DNA from: Brevibacillus porteri
GTDB lineage: Bacteria; Bacillota; Bacilli; Brevibacillales; Brevibacillaceae
Assembly (NCBI RefSeq): GCF_003013475.1
Contig: NZ_PXZO01000025.1
Coordinates: 1 to 64,000 of the forward strand
Length of the DNA: 64,000 bases
Direction of reading: 5' to 3'
A program made the translations under genes and the position numbers. Shown here piece after piece: positions 27,096 to 35,826 of this stretch (position 1 is its first letter; every line of letters starts with the position of its first letter). The notes below the pieces were generated by a model. The model did not search any database. It was not told where the DNA came from and worked only from the letters and a program-made list of their open reading frames with translations.

Positions 27096-28037
27096 ATGAC
27101 ATTTCGTAGAAAAAAAGTAGCCGTCATCGGTAGTGGTTTTACAGGAGCGACAACTGCGTTCATCATGGCGCAAAAAGAGCTGGCTGACATCGTTTTGGTC
27201 GATATCCCTCAACTGGAAAACCCAACGAAGGGTAAAGCACTCGACATGATGGAAGCTTCCCCAGTTCTCGGCTTCGATGCTAACATTACAGGTACTTCTG
27301 ACTACAAAGACATCGAAGGCTCCGATATCGTAATTATTACAGCAGGGATTGCACGCAAGCCAGGCATGTCCCGCGACGACTTGGTAGCAACGAATGCAGC
27401 TATTATGCGCTCTGTTGCTGAGCAAGTGAAAACATATGCACCAAACTCCATCGTACTCATCCTGTCCAACCCGGTAGATGCGATGACGTATACATTCTAC
27501 AAAACGTCCGGCTTCCCGAAACACCGCGTAATCGGTCAATCCGGCGTACTGGATACAGCTCGCTTCCGTACATTCGTAGCAATGGAACTGAATGTATCTG
27601 TTAATGATGTAACAGGCTTCGTATTGGGCGGTCACGGTGACGACATGGTGCCACTCCTGCGTTACTCCTACGCTGGCGGCATCCCACTGGAAAAATTGAT
27701 CCCACAAGATCGTCTGGATGCCATCGTCGAGCGTACACGCAAAGGCGGCGGCGAAATCGTAGCTCTCTTGGGTAACGGTTCCGCTTACTATGCACCTGCG
27801 GCAGCTCTGGTAGAAATGGCAGAAGCGATCTTGAAAGACAAGAAGCGCATCTTGCCTTCCATCGCTTTGCTCCAAGGCGAGTATGGCTACAACGATATCT
27901 ACCTGGGTGTACCAACTCTCTTAGGTGGAAACGGTATCGAGCAAGTCATTGAGCTGGATCTGACTGCGGCTGAGAAAGTAGCATTGGATAAATCCGCAGA
28001 TTCCGTTCGTGCAGTTATGAAAGTAGCTATGCCATAA
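27096..28037 (+). CDS. mdh: malate dehydrogenase
   Basis: NAD-dependent malate dehydrogenase of the LDH-like type, 313 residues. The Rossmann motif is [11 protein letters not shown]. Asp in VLVDIPQ indicates NAD over NADP preference. Substrate arginines are in [10 protein letters not shown], and the catalytic His is in [13 protein letters not shown]. It lies 20 nt after eutC, has AGGAGGA before its ATG, and shares the operon terminator. Mdh is not a usual eut gene. It could regenerate NAD+ for EutE, or this may be the cell's only mdh gene placed next to eut. Confidence 0.94.
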   Translation: MTFRRKKVAVIGSGFTGATTAFIMAQKELADIVLVDIPQLENPTKGKALDMMEASPVLGFDANITGTSDYKDIEGSDIVIITAGIARKPGMSRDDLVATNAAIMRSVAEQVKTYAPNSIVLILSNPVDAMTYTFYKTSGFPKHRVIGQSGVLDTARFRTFVAMELNVSVNDVTGFVLGGHGDDMVPLLRYSYAGGIPLEKLIPQDRLDAIVERTRKGGGEIVALLGNGSAYYAPAAALVEMAEAILKDKKRILPSIALLQGEYGYNDIYLGVPTLLGGNGIEQVIELDLTAAEKVALDKSADSVRAVMKVAMP

Positions 28038-28053
28038 GCACAGTATGAAAATG

Positions 28054-28088
28054 AAAGCTTCGCCAGATATCTTGGCGGAGCTTTTTTT
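28054..28088 (+). terminator. terminator of eut-mdh operon
   Basis: AAAGCT-CGCCA pairs with TGGCG-AGCTTT around a GATATCT loop, followed by a run of T residues. Strong intrinsic terminator. Confidence 0.88.
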
Positions 28089-28117
28089 ACAATGTGGATA
28101 GAGTAGCTGTAGTGGAG

Positions 28118-28319
28118 GGAAGAAGCGGATTTCCAGTCTACGCTTCGGCCTACGCCCTGCTGAGGGCGGGCACTGTTCGCTCCGAAATAAATAGCGGGAG
28201 CGCTTCAAAAGTAGAGTTTCGAGGATGTTTTTTCAGAGGTTGAAGCTGAAAACCCCCGCTATTTATTTCAGAGCTGGGTAGGGCTCCAGAGGCGCTAGGA
28301 CTGGAAATCCGCTTCTTCC
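28118..28319. repeat. 200 bp palindromic intergenic element
   Basis: A 21 bp perfect inverted repeat (28118-28138 with 28299-28319) bounds the element. A second 15 bp perfect pair (GAAATAAATAGCGGG at 28184-28198 with its complement at 28255-28269) and CGCTTCAA/TTGAAGC lie inside. The entire segment can fold into one long hairpin. It has no ORF of note, so it looks like a non-autonomous MITE-like or large intergenic repeat. No target duplication could be defined by eye, and no other copy was seen in this window. Confidence 0.7.
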
Positions 28320-28524
28320 TACGAGGCTGTATTCGCATGAAAGCTGATTCAACTGATTCAATTGAGTGTAATTGTCACGAAGTGCAAACACCTGTAAAAC
28401 ACTGGAGGAATTGTGCGAAGAGTGACGAAATAGATTGCTGAAATGTAAACAATTGTAAAGAAAAATCTTTCAAAAAAATATATTTTATTGTAAAATTAAG
28501 GAAAAAAGTAGGGGTTGATACTTT
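28320..28524 (+). promoter_or_regulatory. upstream region of first RRNPP gene
   Basis: AT-rich. It contains the direct repeat CTGATTCAA-CTGATTCAA at about 28344-28361 and a promoter-like TTTCAA with TAAAAT 18 nt later at about 28467-28496. No coding sequence seen. Confidence 0.35.
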
Positions 28525-29916
28525 ATGGGGGAGCTGCTAGGGACAATGCACTGGTCGCTGCGGTCAGAAATTGAAAGACACCGTAGAGAGTGCGGCTATA
28601 CCTTGAGTAAATTAGGTGAATTAACGGGAATCAACCATGGGAGTTTAAGCGAAATCTTGAACGGAAATCCACCGCGGGCTATGACCATTGGTCAATTAGA
28701 TGCGCTCGCTGCGGTGTTTGGTCGCGAGCCAGGTTGGTTGTACGAATTGTATACGGAAGAATGCATATCAGAGGGGCGAATATCGCGTCCTCGGTTGATA
28801 CCTTATTTAGTTCGATGCGCGGAGGTTGGGCGGAAAGATTGCATAGAAGAGGTTGTTCCTAAATTGTTGGACAACCCTAAAAATATTTCGACTCTCTTTT
28901 TAGTGGCGGAACAGCTATATGAAAGTGGGAAACAAAAAGAGTCCGTACCTTTTTATCAGGCTGTCGTTGATAGCGAGAAGGATGGACATTCTGACCAATT
29001 CGTAATGAGTCAGTATCGATTGTTTCGGGCTGCACTCGGGACCAATTCAGAAGAAAATGGGGAGGCAGTTATTCGGTTTGCTCCCTATCGGAATAGGCTT
29101 CCTGAGAACTATCAGTTGGATGCTTTATTTCAATTAGCGCGGGTTTGTTTCGCTTTGCAGAAATGGAAGAAATCAGAGCAGTATGCAGATGAGTTGCGGT
29201 TTCTTGCGGAAACGATTTACATACATGAGTTGGACAGGTTGAAAAGAAATAAAAAGAGAGAACCTCTAGAAACAGAGCGCCATTTCGTCTTTTATTATGG
29301 TATGGGACATTTATTTAAAGGCTTGGCACTGGAGATGCAAGGGCTATACGAACAAGCAAAAACGTATGTACAAGGTTATGCAGATCTAAGTTGGTTTGAA
29401 CTACTTGATGAAGTTGGATACAAAGAGGTTGAGAAGTTCAGCGTCTGGGCGAAGGCTAACATGTACACGTTAGAGGTATTGGGTGGCAATACAAGCATCA
29501 TAGAAGAGTATACAGACTATCTTGATAGTCTTCCGACGAATGAAATACTCGCGGGTTTAATTTCCATTATGAAATCCGCGAATACCTACCATTTTTGTGT
29601 GGATGAAATACTTAAACGTTTTTCTTCGCATATTGCTACTTTCGATCAATTTACTGAAGCTATTGGATTGGACAGGCAACTCCAGTTCCGGTCTCAAACT
29701 GCCATTTATGAATTCAATAAAGGACGTATAGAGAAAGGGATTGAAGAAACGTTGAGCTACCTTTCTCTAGCTGACTCAATGAACAGATATCAAGATGCTC
29801 TTAAATGCGTAGCTTTATTTGAAGAGCACCGTCAATACGCATCAACAGCACAAGAGGAACAATACCAAGGAATTGTAACGGGAATGGTTGCTAATCTTCT
29901 TTTTCAAAATAGGTAA
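28525..29916 (+). CDS. RRNPP-type regulator: XRE HTH plus TPR
   Basis: 463-residue peptide-responsive regulator. Residues about 10-70 are an XRE helix-turn-helix (LRSEIERHRRECGYTLSKLG, then NHGSLSEILNG and AMTIGQLDALA). Residues 90-460 are helical repeats of TPR type (LFLVAEQLYESGKQKESVPFYQAV and QLARVCFALQKWKKSEQYADELR), as in PlcR, NprR, AimR and Rap. It is directly followed by a Phr-like pre-peptide gene. Alternative start at ATG 28546, which matches where its paralogue at 32289 begins. First of three tandem paralogues. Confidence 0.88.
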   Translation: MGELLGTMHWSLRSEIERHRRECGYTLSKLGELTGINHGSLSEILNGNPPRAMTIGQLDALAAVFGREPGWLYELYTEECISEGRISRPRLIPYLVRCAEVGRKDCIEEVVPKLLDNPKNISTLFLVAEQLYESGKQKESVPFYQAVVDSEKDGHSDQFVMSQYRLFRAALGTNSEENGEAVIRFAPYRNRLPENYQLDALFQLARVCFALQKWKKSEQYADELRFLAETIYIHELDRLKRNKKREPLETERHFVFYYGMGHLFKGLALEMQGLYEQAKTYVQGYADLSWFELLDEVGYKEVEKFSVWAKANMYTLEVLGGNTSIIEEYTDYLDSLPTNEILAGLISIMKSANTYHFCVDEILKRFSSHIATFDQFTEAIGLDRQLQFRSQTAIYEFNKGRIEKGIEETLSYLSLADSMNRYQDALKCVALFEEHRQYASTAQEEQYQGIVTGMVANLLFQNR

Positions 29917-30044
29917 AATGAAACGACTCTATAACAGTCATTTATTTGATTATCTTAGTGCATGGCAACGACGCTTAGGGCTTAATTATATACCCTGAAC
30001 ATTGCACGAAAGAGGCTACAAATTAGAAAAAGGGGGATGGGAGA

Positions 30045-30164
30045 ATGAAGGCTCTTATTCTTGCATTTTTACTAACGATAGGAATTATTAGCGGTATACC
30101 TTTTGAACCATTCCATGATGGTCTAATTAAGGCTAAGGCATATCAGCATGGAAGTGATGGCTAG
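30045..30164 (+). CDS. Phr-like secreted signalling pre-peptide
   Basis: 39 codons, too short for standard gene calling. The N-terminus MKALILAFLLTIGIISG is a signal-type hydrophobic helix with a single lysine, followed by a short polar tail with Phe, His and Pro (IPFEPFHDGLIKAKAYQHG, then SDG). This is the layout of Phr, PapR and NprX precursors, whose C-terminal few residues become the re-imported pheromone. A good ribosome site (GGGGGATGGGAG) precedes the ATG, and a terminator follows. Its position 128 bp after an XRE-TPR regulator is the standard RRNPP arrangement. Confidence 0.75.
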   Translation: MKALILAFLLTIGIISGIPFEPFHDGLIKAKAYQHGSDG

Positions 30165-30208
30165 AGAAATTGCAGTCATAGATTTGTTATAATTAGTATT
30201 TATACACT

Positions 30209-30240
30209 CCTAAAAGCATCCCTAAATGGGATGTTTTTTT
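30209..30240 (+). terminator. terminator after pre-peptide gene
   Basis: AAAAGCATCCC pairs with GGGATGTTTTTTT around a TAAAT loop. Confidence 0.85.
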
Positions 30241-30323
30241 CTATTCAATTTTTCTTAATCGGTGAATTTCTGCACATCCCTGTATAGTAAATATATGTAA
30301 TAAATTGTAAAAGAGAGGGGGCG

Positions 30324-30614
30324 TTGGACATTACTGCTATCGCAAATATTTTAGATAGGGATGTTTCTTTTCACAGTGGAAACTCCCCCAAAAGAGGAGC
30401 AGCATCAGCCCCTAAAAGTAAGTGTACGATCCGGGGCATGGTAAAGGACATCGGCTGCCATTTAGAGTTGGATAATAGAATTGAACAGTTACGACAGGAA
30501 ATGATGGAATTGGCAGGAAAGTATGGTCTCTCACATGATAAGGTTTTGGCTGTAAGCCAACAATTAGATAAATATATTGTCATTGCACAAAACAGATTGA
30601 AAACTGAAAAGTAA
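30324..30614 (+). CDS. Spo0E-like aspartyl-phosphate phosphatase
   Basis: 96 residues, or about 58 if the ATG at 30438 is used. The C-terminal half matches the Spo0E family: two helices, IEQLRQEMMELAGKYGLSHD and VLAVSQQLDKYIVIAQN, with the SQxLD signature. Such proteins dephosphorylate Spo0A-P and delay sporulation. The N-terminal ~38 residues are not part of the domain. TTG start after AGAGGGGGCG. It sits between two XRE-TPR regulator genes. Confidence 0.8.
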   Translation: MDITAIANILDRDVSFHSGNSPKRGAASAPKSKCTIRGMVKDIGCHLELDNRIEQLRQEMMELAGKYGLSHDKVLAVSQQLDKYIVIAQNRLKTEK

Positions 30615-30796
30615 AGATAAGGTCATTTCTTCTAACACTTCAAGGCCCCCAAAAACCCTTCCGTTAAGCCATTGTCCGAATATCTGCTGACTCCTAGGTC
30701 AAAAAGTTATGAACTTGATGACGAAACGCTAGGAAGGTAAAGTAGTGTATTTCAAAAAAATAGTGAAATAAAGTAAAAGCGAAGGGATGAACCTTT

Positions 30797-32137
30797 ATGG
30801 TAGGGCTGCAAGGGACATTGTATCAGTCACTGCGGTCAGAAATCGAACAATGTCGGAGAAAGCACGGTTATACATTAAGCAGACTGGGTGAATTAACGGG
30901 CATTAACCCCGGTAGTTTGAGTGAGATATTATATGGAAATCCCCCGAGGGCTATGACCATAGGGCAATTAGATGCGTTCGCTAAGGTATTTGGACGTGAG
31001 CAGGGTTGGTTATATGAATTGTATACAGAAGAATGTTTATCGGAGCAGAGAATATCGCGCCCACGATTAATTCCTTATTTGACTCGATGCGTGGAGGTTG
31101 GGAGAAAGGATTGCATAGAGGCTGCTGTGTCCAAATTGCTGGAGAATCCGAAAAATATTTCAATTCTGTTTGGACTTGCAGAACAGCTATATGAGAAAGG
31201 GCAACTGAAAGAGTCGATGTCCTTTTATGAATATGTCATTGAGAATGAGAAAGATAGCTTTTCTGACCACTTTGTGATGAGTCAGTACAGGCTCTTTCGA
31301 ATAGTCGTACAAGGAACGAATTTTGAAGAAAATTGGAAAGCAGTTATTCGATTTGATCCGTATCGAAGGCGCTAGCCGGAAAATAGGCAGTTGGATGCAC
31401 TCCTGCAATTGGCCAATGTTTGTTATACGCTGCATAAGTGGAGGCAAATGGAGCAATATGCAGATGAATTAAGAGAATTGTCAACAATTATCTATGAGGA
31501 TGAGTTGCGGAGGCGAAAAAGCAACATACCCAGTGAATTGTTAGCAACAGAACGTCATCTGGTTGTGTACTATGGACAATCATTTCTCATTAAAAGTATA
31601 GCATTAGAAAAACAGGAGTTGTATGAAGAAGCGAAGCGATATGTTGAAGGATATGCTGATTTAAGCTGGTTTGAACTCTTGGATGAAGTTGGACAAATCG
31701 AGGTACAGAAATTTCGAACATGGGCAACAGCCAATTTGTACACATTGAATATCCTGATGGGGGATGGTGACGTCATCCCTGAGTATATTCAATTCTTGGA
31801 CGATCATCCGAAAGAAATACTTTCGGGTTTAGTAACGATTGTGAAAGCGGCCAATGAACATGGTTTTTCCATTGATTCGGTATTTGATAAGTTTGCGGAA
31901 AATATAGATAATTTCAAGAGGCGCATAGACGCTATCGGTATGAGTGAACATATCCAGTTTCGGAATGAAATGGCCAAATACTTACTAGAAAAAGAGAAGT
32001 ATGCAGAGGGGCTTAATGAAACGTTTCAATGTCTTGTTTTGTCTGATATTACTAAAGACTATAACAATTACACTGGTTTGTTCAAATTATGGGTGTGGGT
32101 ATCAAAGTCGTTAGTGGATAAGCAAGCAACAAAGTAG
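30797..32137 (+). pseudogene. RRNPP-type regulator broken by one stop codon
   Basis: Second XRE-TPR paralogue, 447 codons. The HTH half (30797-31375) and TPR half (31391-32137) are in the same frame and are split only by TAG at 31373-31375, where the paralogues have Leu in the N-R-L-P-E-N stretch. Everything else is intact: HTH with CRRKHGYTLSRLGELTGINP, and TPR helices to the end. The stop occurs near residue 193. It may still make a truncated HTH protein with part of the TPR region. Confidence 0.85.
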
Positions 32138-32160
32138 GCGAGAGGATATATGTTAGGCTA

Positions 32161-32188
32161 AAAATATCCGAATTAGAGGATATTTTTC
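32161..32188 (+). terminator. terminator after second RRNPP gene
   Basis: AAAATATCC pairs with GGATATTTTT around GAATTAGA. Confidence 0.75.
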
Positions 32189-32288
32189 TATTTGGTTAGT
32201 AGAAACCGCTAGTTCCCTTAAATTCATTAAAAATAAAAAATCAAGTAAGAATCATGGGGATGATGCTATATAGGGGGCGCAAGAGACA

Positions 32289-33620
32289 ATGCGTCGGTCA
32301 CTGCGGTCAGAAATCGAAAAATGTAGTAGAAAGCACGGTTATACATTTAGCAAGCTTGGTGAATTAACGGGCATTAACCCCGGTAGCTTGAGTGAGATTC
32401 TAAATGGAAATCCGCCACGTGCCATTACCATTGGTCAGTTAGACGCACTAGCTAAGGTGTTTGGTCACGATCCGGGTTGGTTGTATGAATTATACCCGGA
32501 AGAATGTTTATCAGAGGGGAGAATATCGCGCCCCCGATTAATACCATACTTGATTCGATGCGTTGAGGTTGGGCGAAAGGATTGCATAGAAGCTACTGTC
32601 CCCGAAATGCTGGAGAATCCGAAAAACATCTCGATTCTGTTTGCCCTTGCAGAGCAACTATATGAGAAAGGGCAACTGAAAGAGTCGGTGCCCTTTTATG
32701 AATATGTGATTGAGAATGAAAAAGATAGTTATTCGAACCACTTCGTGATGAGTCAGTATCGGTTATTTCGTGTTGTACTTGGGACAAATACAGAAGAAAA
32801 TTGGGAGAATGTCATTCGGTTTTCTTCGTATCGAAATCGGCTTCCCGAAAACTACCAACTCGACGCCTTATACCAATTGGCGAAGATCTGTTTCGCTTTG
32901 CAAAAGTGGGAGAGATCAGAGCAGTACGCAGACGAATTAAGGCTTCTGGCAGACACTGTTTACAGGCATGAATTGGACAGGATGAAAAGAAACAAAAAAG
33001 GTGAATCTTTGAAAACGGAGCGTCCTCTTGTTTATTATTATGGATTGGGCCATTTATATAAGAGCGTTTCACTGGAAATGCAAGGACTTTATGAAGAGGC
33101 GAAGCAGTATGTGCAAGTTTACGCTGATTTAGGCTGGTTTGAATTACTTGATGATAACGGACGTAAAGAGGTAGAAAGATTCAAGGTATGGGCAAAGGCG
33201 AACTCTTATACATTGGAGGTATTGTCTGGCAATACAAACATCATTGAAGAGTATGCTGACTATCTCGATAGTCTTCCCACCAATGAAGTTCTTGCTGGTT
33301 TAAATGCCATTATGAAATCCGCTAACACCTACCATTTTTGCGTGGATGGGATTTTAGAGCGTTTTGCCTCCCGCATTGCTAGTTTTGATCAATTTACAGA
33401 AGCAATCGGATTGGATCGACATCTTCGGTTTCGATATCAGATGGCTATTTATGAGTTCGGTAAGGGAAGAATAGAGAGAGGAATTGAAGAAACGATTTAT
33501 TGCCTTTCTCTAGCCGATTTGATGAATCGACACGACGAGACCCTTACATACATAGCCCTGTTTGGATGGTTAGGAAATTTGAATAAGCGAATAGGTAGCC
33601 AAAACGAATTAGGTGGATAG
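32289..33620 (+). CDS. RRNPP-type regulator: XRE HTH plus TPR (third paralogue)
   Basis: 443 residues, intact and closest to the first paralogue. The HTH (LRSEIEKCSRKHGYTFSKLG, then NPGSLSEILNG) is followed by TPR helices from about residue 85. The start is fixed by an in-frame TAG upstream (in TATATAGGG); the ribosome site is AGGGGGCG. No pre-peptide gene follows; only a terminator and a decayed Spo0E cassette do. Its pheromone, if any, may be the product of 30045 or be encoded elsewhere. Confidence 0.88.
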   Translation: MRRSLRSEIEKCSRKHGYTFSKLGELTGINPGSLSEILNGNPPRAITIGQLDALAKVFGHDPGWLYELYPEECLSEGRISRPRLIPYLIRCVEVGRKDCIEATVPEMLENPKNISILFALAEQLYEKGQLKESVPFYEYVIENEKDSYSNHFVMSQYRLFRVVLGTNTEENWENVIRFSSYRNRLPENYQLDALYQLAKICFALQKWERSEQYADELRLLADTVYRHELDRMKRNKKGESLKTERPLVYYYGLGHLYKSVSLEMQGLYEEAKQYVQVYADLGWFELLDDNGRKEVERFKVWAKANSYTLEVLSGNTNIIEEYADYLDSLPTNEVLAGLNAIMKSANTYHFCVDGILERFASRIASFDQFTEAIGLDRHLRFRYQMAIYEFGKGRIERGIEETIYCLSLADLMNRHDETLTYIALFGWLGNLNKRIGSQNELGG

Positions 33621-33919
33621 CATCCTGTTAGGTCATAGTAAATATAGCGTAGATTGATGAAACATCCTCTGTCAGGATGTTTTTTTATTCCATTTTTTGC
33701 AGTCGGTAAAAACCCGCATAACAACTTATGGTTAATTATGTAATAAATCTCAATAAGGGGTGGCGAATATTGATATTCCATGAAGCAATAGAAATCTAAG
33801 AACAGCTCTAAAAAGAGGAGCCACAGGAGCCACTAAAACCAAGTGCGTAATCCGGTGGTAAAGTAAGGAGGGTGAGACTTATAGCAGCAATTGCATTTAA
33901 AAAGGGCGTTCCACCCCTT
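33535..33919 (+). repeat. direct repeat, copy 1 (RRNPP 3' end plus spo0E leader)
   Basis: About 385 bp, nearly identical to 36654-37041. It covers the last ~28 codons of the third RRNPP gene, its terminator, and the leader of a spo0E-like gene up to GGCGTTCCACCCCTT. A shorter related piece is at 43536-43700. In this copy the spo0E coding part is replaced by an ISL3-type transposase remnant. The stretch 33621-33871 holds no intact gene. Confidence 0.9.
33660..33687 (+). terminator. terminator after third RRNPP gene
   Basis: AACATCCT pairs with AGGATGTT around CTGTC, then TTTTT. The same hairpin recurs at 36780 and 43620 in the duplicated copies. Confidence 0.85.
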
Positions 33920-34440
33920 GTCATTCAGCTCTTCTCCAAATGGCTAGAAGCTGCTTGTAAACGTACCCATTCGCGGGGAAGGCATGAACAACGTCTGCTC
34001 CATACCTCTCCTGATAAACTGAAAGCTGAGGAACAGGACGAATTAAAAGTCTGGTTAGCCCAAGATCCCCATCCAGAACGCCTTTACAACGCCCTTCAGC
34101 ACATGAGAACGGTGTATGCAGCTCATACAGAAGAATCAGGGAAAGAAGCACTCCAACAATGGATTGCTGAGCATCTCACTTCCCCCACCGCTGCCATTCG
34201 GTCGATTGCAAAAACGGTTGTCCAATGGCGCGAGTCGATTCAGAATTATTTTTCGTTTCGGGTCACGAATGCTCCGATTGAAGGGACACACAACAAAGTG
34301 AAAGTCATTAAGAGACGAGCCTATGGCTATCGCAACATTGAGCGATTCAAGATTCGAATTCGGCTGGAGTGTAAACCAGCCATGTAAAATAGTGAAAAAC
34401 TACGTTAGAGGAAGATCAAGCACGTTTAACGGTGAAGAGC
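33920..34440 (+). mobile_element. 3' remnant of an ISL3-family insertion sequence
   Basis: Contains the last ~155 codons of a transposase (see next entry) and ends at 34440 in GTTTAACGGTGAAGAGC, whose complement GCTCTTCACCGTTAAAC resembles ISL3-family terminal repeats. The left end and most of the transposase are missing. The left junction is abrupt, right after the shared repeat sequence ending at 33919. Confidence 0.75.
33921..34387 (+). pseudogene. ISL3-family transposase, C-terminal fragment
   Basis: About 155 residues remain of a ~400-residue DDE transposase. The signature end, FRVTNAPIEGTHNKVKVIKR then RAYGYRNIERFKIRI, is typical of ISL3 transposases. The catalytic N-terminal and middle regions are absent. 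An open frame fuses it by chance to 16 residues of the spo0E leader (from 33872), so a chimeric peptide is possible but probably meaningless. Confidence 0.85.
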
Positions 34441-34484
34441 TATAAAAATACTTTGTCTCTACTATTAACAAGGAGGTTTTATTT

Positions 34485-34784
34485 ATGGGAGTAGATGATT
34501 GCACTTTGTATGGGATTCACAAAATGAAGATTGTCTCGCGGGCTATCATTAAGAACAAAAACACGGGCAAAACAATCAATTCACATTGGAGTTATTACAG
34601 ATGTAAATGTGGAAACTTGTTTGCTTGCAGTGGAGCTCCGCAACTCGGTGAACCGGTTATGGATTATTTAACTAACCACTACATGGATGGTGTGGGAATG
34701 AGTGGTATTATTACAATCTTTGTTGATCCAAGTGATATTGAATCAACTACCGACGACACGATTCCAGGTCATAGTTTCATGTAA
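34485..34784 (+). CDS. hypothetical protein
   Basis: 99 residues, not recognised. It has a CKCGNLFAC cysteine cluster near residue 43 and an acidic C-terminus (FVDPSDIESTTDDTIPGHSF). No signal peptide or membrane segment. A strong AAGGAGG ribosome site supports translation. It sits just beyond the IS remnant and could be a fragment of a larger secreted or toxin-type protein, but no evidence decides this. Confidence 0.6.
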   Translation: MGVDDCTLYGIHKMKIVSRAIIKNKNTGKTINSHWSYYRCKCGNLFACSGAPQLGEPVMDYLTNHYMDGVGMSGIITIFVDPSDIESTTDDTIPGHSFM

Positions 34785-34797
34785 ATTTATGAACAAA

Positions 34798-34838
34798 ATA
34801 GAGAAGTGCTACAGTGAAATGTAGTACTTCTCTTTATA
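34798..34838. terminator. bidirectional terminator
   Basis: AGAGAAGT-CTACA pairs with TGTAG-ACTTCTCT around GTGAAA, between convergent genes; followed by TTTATATT. Confidence 0.75.
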
Positions 34839-34861
34839 TTCTCCGAAGAATTAATATTGAA

Positions 34862-35362
34862 TTAATTTTCAAACTGTTTTGTTCTAATATCGTCCCAATA
34901 ATAATCAATTTTAAAAGTTTCATTTTCAGGTATTAAAGTTACCCTACCTGATTGTTGCTTAACATCGCTTTTTGAAGAGTCTTGTAAAAATATTGTATAA
35001 CTAATATTTAGTGATCCGGTGGTTTCATCTCTCTTGAAGTCTGTAATTTTTACATCTTCTACCTTCAAAAATATATCGTTATAAGCTAAATAAGCAGCTG
35101 TAAAACCAATATTTAATTTGATCAGACTTTCAGGCTCTTCCTTTTTAGTTAAATAGGGCTTTGCTTTTTCTTGGATCACTGGTATATATGCAGTAAAATC
35201 TCCAGGGGTTTTTACATATTCTTCTTTTTTGACTTCGTAAAGAATTTTAGTATATTCAACCAAATGCTTCTTAGTTTGTTCTTTTAACTCATCTTCTGAA
35301 ATTCCAGATGAACATGCGGTCAAGCTGAACAATAGCAAAATAGCTGAAAGTATCATTCTCAA
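34862..35362 (-). CDS. putative lipoprotein
   Basis: 166 residues with a lipoprotein signal peptide: MRMILSAILLLFSLTAC, lipobox LTAC, so anchored outside the membrane by the cysteine. The mature part is charged and predicted alpha/beta (an NTF2-like fold is possible: KTPGDFTAYIPVIQEKAKPYL, then GSLNISYTIFLQD and KIDYYWDDIRT). TTG start at 35362 after AAGGAGGG; ATG at 35356 is an alternative. Function unknown. Confidence 0.75.
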   Translation of the reverse strand: MRMILSAILLLFSLTACSSGISEDELKEQTKKHLVEYTKILYEVKKEEYVKTPGDFTAYIPVIQEKAKPYLTKKEEPESLIKLNIGFTAAYLAYNDIFLKVEDVKITDFKRDETTGSLNISYTIFLQDSSKSDVKQQSGRVTLIPENETFKIDYYWDDIRTKQFEN

Positions 35363-35439
35363 ATGAAAAACCCTCCTTTTAGTACAAATTCCTTATATTG
35401 GAATTATATCACATTTGTAGAAGTGTTGAAATCTACCAC

Positions 35440-35815
35440 ACTATCTCAAAGTACAAAAATTGCATCATCTGCACATTTAGGTTTCGCGCAAGTTAAAAGT
35501 GCTTAGTTTCTTAGCATAGGGAAAACTAACAAATCTAAAACAGTAACGCCTTCTTGGGGTAATAAATCAGGAATAAAAAAGGAGGCAGATATTATGATTA
35601 ATGTCTCTCATAATATATCTTCTACATCTCCTTCAAAATCAAGCTTTGACTTGAAATCTATTATGGCACATGAAATGGGGCATGTTGTGGGACTAGATGA
35701 CGAAACTAAGCTAAAATATGGTGACTCTGTTATGTACGAATCATTATCAACTAATGAAATTAGATACAATCTTAGTAAAGACGACGAAAATGGCTACCAT
35801 ACCATTTCCTGGTAG
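35440..35815 (+). pseudogene. decayed matrixin-like metalloprotease
   Basis: The zinc motif HEMGHVVGLDD (HExxHxxGxxD, near 35670) is intact and followed by VMYESLS, a Met-turn-like segment. Upstream in the same frame KSKTVTPSWGNKSGIKKEAD continues the fold without a start codon, and a TAG (about 35502) interrupts it after AQVKSA. The N-terminal pro-region and signal peptide are lost. An ATG at 35594 gives a 73-residue relic only. Confidence 0.75.
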
Positions 35816-35826
35816 GAGGGATAAGA

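Noticed and set aside
28118..28319. CRISPR-like or IS interpretation of the palindromic element
   Set aside because: There are only two arms, no regularly spaced repeats and no transposase frame.
33872..34387. Chimeric protein from spo0E leader to transposase end
   Set aside because: The frame joins 16 leader-encoded residues to an IS fragment by chance. The same 16 residues recur in copy 2 before the real spo0E start.
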